Shown piece after piece: positions 58,471 to 64,000 of a stretch of 64,000 nt of DNA (the first letter of the stretch is position 1; each line of letters starts with the position of its first letter). The notes beneath the pieces were generated by a model. The model saw only the letters and a list, made by a program, of their open reading frames with translations, ran no database searches and was not told the origin of the DNA. Source of the DNA: Caenispirillum salinarum AK4 (GTDB taxonomy: Bacteria; Pseudomonadota; Alphaproteobacteria; Rhodospirillales; Rhodospirillaceae); the NCBI RefSeq assembly GCF_000315795.1, contig NZ_ANHY01000010.1, positions 1 through 64,000 on the forward strand, written 5' to 3'. The position numbers and the translations under genes were made by a program.

Positions 58471-59493
58471 CTACCGCAGGGCCGTCTGCAGGTATTCGCC
58501 GACGATCACCTGGCCGGACCGGTCCGGGCCCTGGATCAGCCCGGCGCGGCGCAGCAGGCGGTCGTGGTGGGCCACGGCCCGCTCCAGCGGTCCGCCCTGG
58601 GTGAACAGGAAGCGCTGCTCGGCCGAGCGCAGGATGCGGATGTGCGCTAGGCTTTCGGCGAAGGCACGGGTGGAGACGCCTTCGCGGGCGGCCATGACGG
58701 CCTCCGCCTCGCCGGCGTTCTCGCGCCAGTACTCCACGGCGCGGTCCCAGGCCCGCACCAGGGCGGCCACGGCCTCGTCCCGGTCTTCCGCCCAGGCCGG
58801 GGCGACGGCGACCACGTCCACCACCTCGCCCTCGATGTCGGCCGACGAGAAAATGGTGCGCAGACGCCCGGTGCGGGCAAGCTCCAGCGCCACCGGCGGA
58901 TAGGTGGCGACCGCGTCCACCCGCCCGGCGCGCACGGCATCGGCCATGTCGGCCTGGGGCATCTGCACCACCTGGACATCGGCGAAGGACAGTCCCGCGG
59001 TTTCCAGCGCGCGGGACAGCAGGAACATGGTGGCCGTCCCGTCCTCCACGGCGACGCGCCGGCCGCGCAGGTCGGCGGGCGAGCGCAGGGGCGGCACCGC
59101 CATCAGCACGTCGGCGCCGTCGGAATAGTCGGCGGCCAGAACCACGCGCGGGCAGCGGTCGGGGAGTTCGTCGCAGGTGCGCAGGACCTCGGTCAGCGTC
59201 ACCGTCATGGCGTCGGCCTCGCCGGCCACGAAGGCCGCCCTCACCCCGCCCAGGTCGGGCCGCTCCACGAAGTCGACCTTCAGGCCCTCCTCGGCCAGAT
59301 AGCCGCGTTCCCGCGCCAGGTAGAGAAATTCGTAGCCCGGCCAGGGATTGATGGCCAGGCGCAGGACGTCGCCGTCGTCGCCCGAATCGCAGCCGGCCAG
59401 CGCAGCGGCGCCGATGCCGGACAGCAGCACCGCCGCCACGGCCGCCAGACGCCGCGCGCCCCTGCGCGCCGCCCGTTCCGCCCATGCAGACAT
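58471..59493 (-). CDS. NMT1/SsuA-type ABC substrate-binding lipoprotein
   Basis: A 340-residue periplasmic binding protein. The signal ends in AALAGC (lipidated Cys35). The mature N-terminus LRLAINPWPGYEFLYLARER with GYLAEEGLKVDFVE is typical of NMT1/SsuA-like proteins for sulfonates, nitrate, taurine or thiamine precursors; DGTATMFLLSRALE and ATYPPVALE follow. No permease or ATPase gene is adjacent, so it is an orphan here. The ATG at 59493 fits the signal peptide. The ligand is unknown. Confidence 0.85.
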   Translation of the reverse strand: MSAWAERAARRGARRLAAVAAVLLSGIGAAALAGCDSGDDGDVLRLAINPWPGYEFLYLARERGYLAEEGLKVDFVERPDLGGVRAAFVAGEADAMTVTLTEVLRTCDELPDRCPRVVLAADYSDGADVLMAVPPLRSPADLRGRRVAVEDGTATMFLLSRALETAGLSFADVQVVQMPQADMADAVRAGRVDAVATYPPVALELARTGRLRTIFSSADIEGEVVDVVAVAPAWAEDRDEAVAALVRAWDRAVEYWRENAGEAEAVMAAREGVSTRAFAESLAHIRILRSAEQRFLFTQGGPLERAVAHHDRLLRRAGLIQGPDRSGQVIVGEYLQTALR

Positions 59494-59579
59494 GATCCCC
59501 CGCACCTCTACCGCTGTTGCCACCCACACGGCGGAAGCCTACCACTTTCCGGCGTGCGGGACATCCTTTTGCTCTCGCC

Positions 59580-60290
59580 TTAGGTCGCATGACCGAAGGC
59601 AGGGGACACGCGGGACAGGGCGTGGCGCAGGGCTGGCACCACACCGTTCGCCATGGGATCGCCATGGGCGACCACCAGCTGCTGGGGGTTCCGGGCGACG
59701 GCGGCGTTCAGGCTGGCGGCCAGGGCCTCGTCATCGGCAACGAGCAGCCGCAGCCACGCGGCGCTGCCCACCCGTCCGCTGGCGCCGGCCCCGTTGAGGC
59801 GGCTCCAGGCGCGCAGGAACCAGGGCTGCCGCGCCCCGACCCGCGCAGCCAGATCGGTGACGATCAGGGTGCCGCTGGGGCGGTGGAGGAACCAGACCTC
59901 GGACAGGCGCGGCATGCCGGCGATGGGCAAAGTGGCGAGCACCGGGTCCCAGGGCGGGGGCTGGCGGCCGAGACGGGCGTCGAAGAACAGGTCACGGCGC
60001 TTGTCCTCCAGCCCCGGCGCGGCCCACAGACGGGCGCTCGGCCAGGCCTCTTTCCAGTCGCCGGCGAACAGGTGATGGAAACGGTTGGGACAGACGATGT
60101 GCGCCGGCCACCCCAGCCAGTCCACGGCCTCGCGCAGGGGCCGGTCCAGGCGCGGCGGGTTGATGACCACCAACCCGCCGTCGGGCAGGCGCACCAGCGT
60201 CCCGCGCGAGGACACCGGAAGCCCCATGGTGCGGAACCGGCGCTCCACGGTCCACAGGCCGTCCGCCAGGGGTTCGGGCAGGCCGCTCAC
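59580..60290 (-). CDS. DUF4336 protein (MBL-fold relative)
   Basis: A 236-residue protein matching the DUF4336 pattern: LWTVERRFRTMGLPVSSRGTL, LVVINPPRLD, IVCPNRFHHLFAGDW, RLWAAPGLEDKRRDLFFDA and LVVAHGDPM. The fold is related to metallo-beta-lactamases but the HxHxDH motif is reduced to FHH, so catalysis is uncertain. It is the last gene of a co-directional cluster beginning beyond 64000. Confidence 0.78.
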   Translation of the reverse strand: MSGLPEPLADGLWTVERRFRTMGLPVSSRGTLVRLPDGGLVVINPPRLDRPLREAVDWLGWPAHIVCPNRFHHLFAGDWKEAWPSARLWAAPGLEDKRRDLFFDARLGRQPPPWDPVLATLPIAGMPRLSEVWFLHRPSGTLIVTDLAARVGARQPWFLRAWSRLNGAGASGRVGSAAWLRLLVADDEALAASLNAAVARNPQQLVVAHGDPMANGVVPALRHALSRVSPAFGHAT

Positions 60291-60308
60291 TGCCGCGCCC
60301 CGCCGGCC

Positions 60309-61112
60309 TCAGCCGCCCTCGCGGAAGGAGGGATAGAGCTTCATGCCGCCGTCGATGACCAGCGTGGCGCCGGTGATGTAGTCGCTGTCGTCGGACGCCA
60401 GCCAGACCACGGCCTCGGCCACGTCCTCGGGCTCGCCGATGCGCTGGTAGGGAATCATGCCCATCAGCTTCTCGCGGCCTTCCTCGGACTGCCAGACGTC
60501 CTCGTTGATGGCGGTCTTGATGGCGCCGGGGGCCAGGGTGTTGACGCGGATCTTGCGGGGTGCGAACTCCTGGGCGATGCTCTCCGCCAGCAGGTGCACG
60601 CCCCCCTTGGCGGCGGCGTAGTTCACATGGCCGGCCCAGGGGATGAACTGGTGGACGCTGGACATGCAGATGACCTTCCCGGCGGCCTTGGACACGCCTT
60701 CGCGCACGCCCTGCGCGCACATGACCTTCAGGCATTCCCGCGCACACAGGAACTGGCCCGTCAGGTTGACGGAGATCACCGCCTGCCAGTCCTTCAGGCT
60801 CATGTCCAGGAAGTCGGCGTCCTTCTGGATGCCCGAATTGCTGAGCAGAATGTCGACCGTGCCGAATTCGGACCGCGTGCGGGAGACGATCTCCGTCACG
60901 TCGCCCTCTTCCGCCACGTTGCCCTGAAGGACCTGCGCGCGCCCGCCGGCCTGCTCGATGGCGTGGGCGGCCTCCTCGCCGCCCTCCCTGTTGCCGTGGT
61001 AGACGACGGTCACCGCCGCCCCTTCCCGCCCCAGCGCGATGGCGGATGCCTTGCCGATGCCGGAACTGCCGCCGGTGACGATGGCGGCCTGGTCACGAAG
61101 CCTGTCGCTCAT
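60309..61112 (-). CDS. SDR-family oxidoreductase, glucose 1-dehydrogenase-like
   Basis: A 267-residue classical short-chain dehydrogenase. Cofactor loop TGGSSGIGKASAIAL, then NSGIQKDA, catalytic Ser in VICMSSVHQFIPWAG and the YAAAK active site (NYAAAKGGVHLLAESIA), and a late GATLVIDGGMKLYP. The basic/polar residues after strand 2 (VVYHGNREGGEE) hint at NADP. The best functional guess is a sugar dehydrogenase, in line with the polysaccharide-lyase-like gene nearby. It lies 6 nt after the ASRT-like gene. Confidence 0.88.
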   Translation of the reverse strand: MSDRLRDQAAIVTGGSSGIGKASAIALGREGAAVTVVYHGNREGGEEAAHAIEQAGGRAQVLQGNVAEEGDVTEIVSRTRSEFGTVDILLSNSGIQKDADFLDMSLKDWQAVISVNLTGQFLCARECLKVMCAQGVREGVSKAAGKVICMSSVHQFIPWAGHVNYAAAKGGVHLLAESIAQEFAPRKIRVNTLAPGAIKTAINEDVWQSEEGREKLMGMIPYQRIGEPEDVAEAVVWLASDDSDYITGATLVIDGGMKLYPSFREGG

Positions 61113-61118
61113 GGCGGG

Positions 61119-61541
61119 TCATCCTTCCGAAAAGGCGACGGTGGACAGCAGAGCCAGCTCCGCCTGCCGGCTGTCGAGCCGGGTGTGCTGGCAGACGATG
61201 GGCAGATCGCTCTCGATGATGCTGGCGAACCCCAGGCCCTTGGGGATTTCGGGGTTCTCGAAGCTGTTGAAGCGCACATGCACCGTCCGCCGCGCCGGCA
61301 CCTCCACGCCGTAGGGGCCGACGGGGTCGCGGTCCTCGAAGAACAGGGTGATGCGCACCGCGGCCGGGGCATCGTTGGCGTTGAGGATGCACACCGTCTC
61401 GTGGCTCTCGAACTCCGGCCCCTCGCCGGTGGAGCCGGGCGGGATGAAGCCTTCCGCGATGGCCCAGCGCCGCTTGCCGATGGGGCCGGCCGGGGCGGCA
61501 TCGGGGTTGGGCCGGATGGGATGGTCGACGCCGCCGGCCAT
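61119..61541 (-). CDS. ASRT-like (sensory rhodopsin transducer fold) protein
   Basis: A 140-residue single-domain beta protein resembling Anabaena sensory rhodopsin transducer: KRRWAIAEGFIPPGSTGEGP, SHETVCILNANDAPAAVRIT, FFEDRDPVGPYGVEVPARRT, and IPKGLGFASIIESDLPIVCQ. No rhodopsin gene is present, and it sits between an SDR and a polysaccharide-lyase-like gene. This supports the proposed small-molecule/sugar-binding role of this fold rather than phototransduction. It starts on the last base of the upstream stop (TGATG). Confidence 0.82.
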   Translation of the reverse strand: MAGGVDHPIRPNPDAAPAGPIGKRRWAIAEGFIPPGSTGEGPEFESHETVCILNANDAPAAVRITLFFEDRDPVGPYGVEVPARRTVHVRFNSFENPEIPKGLGFASIIESDLPIVCQHTRLDSRQAELALLSTVAFSEG

Positions 61542-62554
61542 CAGTCGTCACCCCCGCCCTGCGGCGTTTCCTGGCCGTAGCCGGAGCCTTCACCGTCGCC
61601 CTCGCCCCACTGCTTGCGCTCCTCGGCGGTCTGGCCGCCGGTGCCGCCGGCATAGAGGCGGATGTCGGTGAAGTAGAGACGCTCTTCCTCGGGCGTGGAG
61701 ATGTTGGCCTTGCGGTCGTCGAAGAACACCTCGAACAGCAGGCCGTCGATCATGGTGTCGCCGGACTGGCGGAAGACGATATCGGTCTGTTCCACCATGG
61801 GCTGGCCGTCGACCCAGACGCGGGCGATGCCGTCCGGCTTGCCGGGTTCGTTCAGCACCACTTCCTGCTCCACCGTGTGCCAGCGCCCGGTGTCCCACAT
61901 CCAGCGGTCGGAGCCGACGGAGAGGCCGTAGCGCGCATCGGCGCCGCCGTTGACGATGTATTCCACCAGTTCGCCCTGGCCGTCCTCGCGCCAGGCGGTG
62001 CGCAGGGTGAAGCCGCCCGACTCCTGTTCGTTCGCGCCGGTGGTGGCCGACCCGCCGTAGAGGCCCGGCAGACGGCCGCCGTTGGTGAAGCCGAAGGCGT
62101 CGGGGAAACGGACCTTGTAGTGCAGGCAGGCGCGATCCGCGCCGCCCTCGAACATGGGTGCGAGGAACCCGCCGCCGGCGCGCGGCGCGACGTCGCCGGC
62201 CGTGCCGGTGGGGTTCTGCGGGAACTTGACGCGGATGACGGGCTGGTCGGCGGGGTCGAGCGGATCGCCCTCGGGCTCGGTCACCACCGCCAGCGTCTCG
62301 CCCAGCGCCCAGGCCTGCGAGGGATTGAAGGCCTGCTTGATGGCCTCCTCCACCGGCTTGTCGGCCTCGGGCACCGGGTGGGCGACCTGCTCATAGCGCG
62401 TGGAGCACGGCGTCAGGCCGCTCTGCGGGTCGGTGGCGCGCAGGTTGGTGATGGGGTAGTCGGTGCTTTCGGGATAACTGGTCGCCGCACCGGCGGTGGC
62501 GGCGGGAAGGGCCACGGTCGCGGCGGCGGCGGCAAGAACGAGTCGACGGCGCAT
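61541..62554 (-). CDS. Exported polysaccharide-lyase-like protein (PL14-type fold)
   Basis: A 337-residue protein with a signal peptide (MRRRLVLAAAAATVALPAAT). The body resembles lyases and related jelly-roll proteins of the PL14/PL20 kind: VIRVKFPQNP, ACLHYKVRFPDAFGF, GGRLPGLYGG, GGFTLRTAWREDGQGELVEY, WHTVEQEVVLNEPGKPDGIA with RVWVDGQ, and FFDDRKANI near the end. The Gly/Glu-rich C-tail is disordered. The substrate is likely an acidic glycan (alginate- or glucuronan-like), inferred from fold only. Confidence 0.7.
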   Translation of the reverse strand: MRRRLVLAAAAATVALPAATAGAATSYPESTDYPITNLRATDPQSGLTPCSTRYEQVAHPVPEADKPVEEAIKQAFNPSQAWALGETLAVVTEPEGDPLDPADQPVIRVKFPQNPTGTAGDVAPRAGGGFLAPMFEGGADRACLHYKVRFPDAFGFTNGGRLPGLYGGSATTGANEQESGGFTLRTAWREDGQGELVEYIVNGGADARYGLSVGSDRWMWDTGRWHTVEQEVVLNEPGKPDGIARVWVDGQPMVEQTDIVFRQSGDTMIDGLLFEVFFDDRKANISTPEEERLYFTDIRLYAGGTGGQTAEERKQWGEGDGEGSGYGQETPQGGGDD

Positions 62555-62619
62555 GAACCTCTCCGGCTTGGATGTCTCGTTGCCGGAGAAACGGCCCATG
62601 CGCCGCCGGTGTTGCCGGG

Positions 62620-63909
62620 TCAGCCGATCCGCTCCAGTCCACACCAGCGCGCGATGAACAGCGCCAGCACGCGGGAAACCGTCGCCATGCTCTCCAGGCC
62701 GACGCTTTCATCGATGCCGTGGATGCTGTCGGCTTCCGGGCCGTAGCAGGTGGCGGGCGTGTCGCCGTAGAGGACGAAGAACCGCGCGTCCGTGGTGGCG
62801 GTCGACGCCAAGTGCTCGATGGGCGAGCCTGCCACCGCCTCGTGGACGGCCGCCAGTTCCTTCATCATGGGCCAGTCGGGGTCCATCACCGCGCCCTCGG
62901 CCTGGAAGCCGCGGTAGGAGATGGTCACGCCCATGCCCTCGGGCGCGTGCTGGCGGATGGCGGCCTCCACCTCGGCCTTCACCTGGTCCATGTCGGCGCC
63001 GGGGAAGAAGCCGACGCGCAGGTCGAAGCGACAGGTGGCCGGCACCGAAGACGGCCAGTCGCCGCCCTGAATGCGGCCCAGGTTGAAGTTGATGGGGTGC
63101 GCGTGACCCTCATAGGCCGGATGGCGGTGCGTCGGTTCGTTCCAGCGCGCCTCAAGCTCCTTCAGCCCGCGCAGGATGGGATGCACGGCCTCGATGGCGT
63201 TGGAGCCCGCCGAGGTGTCCAGCACGTGCGCCGGCTTGCCCGCCAGGTCCACCGTGAACCACATGACGCCCAGCTGCGCCGTCATCAGGCTGTGGTTGAA
63301 GGGTTCGGGGATGATGGCGGCGTCGGCGCGGTAGCCGCGATGCAGGCACGACAGCGCCCCGTTACCGGTGCATTCCTCCTCGATCACGCTTTGCAGGAAC
63401 ACATCCGCCGCCGGGCGATAGCCCAGCCGCGCCAGCGCCCGCATGGCCGCCACATAGGCGACGATGCCCGCCTTCATGTCGCCCGAGCCGCGCCCGTAGA
63501 GCCGCCCGTCGCGCACCACTGGATGGAACGGCGGGTTGCTCCAGGCGGCCTCGTTCCCCACCGGCACCACGTCGATGTGGCCGTTGAGGATCAGCGACCG
63601 TCCCTTGGCTCCACCGGCCGGACGGCTGATGCCGACGACGTTCTCCCGCCCCGAATAGTCCACCAGCGGCGGCGAGAATCCCGGCAGGTGGGAGATCGCG
63701 TTCAGGTCCACCTCGAAGCGGTCCACCGTCAGGCCCAGCGATCCGAAGACGCCCGCCATGATGTCCTGCGCACCGCCCTCGTTGCCGAGCGTGGAGGGCT
63801 CGCGCACAAGATCCTTCAGAAGCTCCACCGCCTCGGCCTGTTCGGCATCGGCGGCGGCCAGGATGTCGGCGTCGGTGGGCAGCGTGTCGGCGGTGGGGGT
63901 GTCGGTCAT
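62620..63909 (-). CDS. M20-family deacylase (ArgE/DapE/CPG2-like)
   Basis: A 429-residue zinc hydrolase. Metal and catalytic motifs are in order: LILNGHIDVVPVGN (His, Asp), YGRGSGDMKAGIVAY (bridging Asp), VIEEECTGNGAL (catalytic Glu and ligand Glu), IIPEP, and a late His in DSIHGIDE. The dimerisation domain lies between about 200 and 320. Members remove acyl or peptide groups from amino acids. The cluster order suggests metabolism of an N-acylated substrate, but the substrate is open. It starts 2 nt after the stop of the next upstream gene. Confidence 0.88.
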   Translation of the reverse strand: MTDTPTADTLPTDADILAAADAEQAEAVELLKDLVREPSTLGNEGGAQDIMAGVFGSLGLTVDRFEVDLNAISHLPGFSPPLVDYSGRENVVGISRPAGGAKGRSLILNGHIDVVPVGNEAAWSNPPFHPVVRDGRLYGRGSGDMKAGIVAYVAAMRALARLGYRPAADVFLQSVIEEECTGNGALSCLHRGYRADAAIIPEPFNHSLMTAQLGVMWFTVDLAGKPAHVLDTSAGSNAIEAVHPILRGLKELEARWNEPTHRHPAYEGHAHPINFNLGRIQGGDWPSSVPATCRFDLRVGFFPGADMDQVKAEVEAAIRQHAPEGMGVTISYRGFQAEGAVMDPDWPMMKELAAVHEAVAGSPIEHLASTATTDARFFVLYGDTPATCYGPEADSIHGIDESVGLESMATVSRVLALFIARWCGLERIG

Positions 63910-63911
63910 GG

Positions 63912-64000
63912 TCAGGCGATGCGCTCCGGCGAAAGAGTGTCCTTGGTGATGCCGCGCTCGGCGATGTGGTCCGGCACGGGCTTGCCCTGGGCGAGCGCAG
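63912..64000 (-). CDS. C-terminal end of an unidentified gene (rest outside window)
   Basis: The last 28 codons of a minus-strand gene: ALAQGKPVPDHIAERGIT, then KDTLSPERIA and TGA. The stop is 2 nt upstream of the M20 gene's ATG, so both are one operon. There is too little to assign a family. Confidence 0.6.
   Translation of the reverse strand, partial: ALAQGKPVPDHIAERGITKDTLSPERIA

Overview
The window is about 69% GC by eye, with very strong G/C bias at third codon positions. It looks like a chromosomal segment of an alphaproteobacterium, most likely a Rhodospirillales-type organism. The evidence is a class A RNase P RNA gene directly upstream of mraZ, one uninterrupted division and cell-wall (dcw) cluster, an FtsZ with a very long Pro/Gln-rich linker, and lpxC-bamD-recN-ligA following ftsZ. 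No tRNA, rRNA or CRISPR array was seen.

Region 1 (1-26.4 kb) is an accessory and metabolic mosaic. In order it holds: the 3' end of groEL; a CYP152-type P450 peroxygenase; a MASE1-PAS histidine kinase with a stand-alone receiver; the ribosome-rescue factor ArfB; a MaoC hydratase; an AT-rich Abi/UG-type reverse transcriptase (5.9-7.6 kb); a PNPOx-like protein and a MocR regulator; an Lrp regulator divergent from a leucine/phenylalanine-type dehydrogenase; two GNAT proteins, an MBL hydrolase and an EamA transporter; an orphan TrpB; an AT-rich unknown gene beside a RelE/Xre toxin-antitoxin pair; a D-lactate/glycolate oxidase; a ProX-type deacylase and a DjlA-like co-chaperone; two small exported proteins; and tandem EamA transporters followed by an AmiD-type amidase.

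Region 2 (26.5-53.4 kb) is conserved core. It runs rnpB, a 592-nt regulatory region with MraZ-box pairs and DnaA boxes, then mraZ-rsmH-ftsL-ftsI-murE-murF-mraY-murD-ftsW-murG-murC-murB-ddl-ftsQ-ftsA-ftsZ. Nearly every junction is an ATGA or TGATG overlap, so translation is probably coupled. The exceptions are mraY-murD (two strong hairpins), ftsQ-ftsA, and ftsA-ftsZ, where the 591-nt 'spacer' is an open frame continuous with ftsZ. A terminator follows ftsZ. lpxC has its own promoter and terminator, and bamD-recN-ligA forms the next unit.

Region 3 (53.4-64 kb) is accessory again: a decayed DUF6036 nucleotidyltransferase, a periplasmic cytochrome c, a PuuA-like glutamine synthetase, a ccdAB pair, an AcuC-type deacetylase, an orphan NMT1-type binding protein, and a co-directional cluster of DUF4336, SDR, ASRT-like, polysaccharide-lyase-like and M20 peptidase genes that runs off the window end.

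The observations I consider most worth following are: the reverse transcriptase island; an in-frame 197-codon extension upstream of FtsZ whose first part has coding-like base use; a roughly 133-bp interspersed element present twice (5.1 and 54.6 kb) with a covarying hairpin; MraZ-box pairs far upstream of mraZ together with DnaA boxes; and a long-range inverted repeat abutting the start codon of a PH-domain membrane protein.
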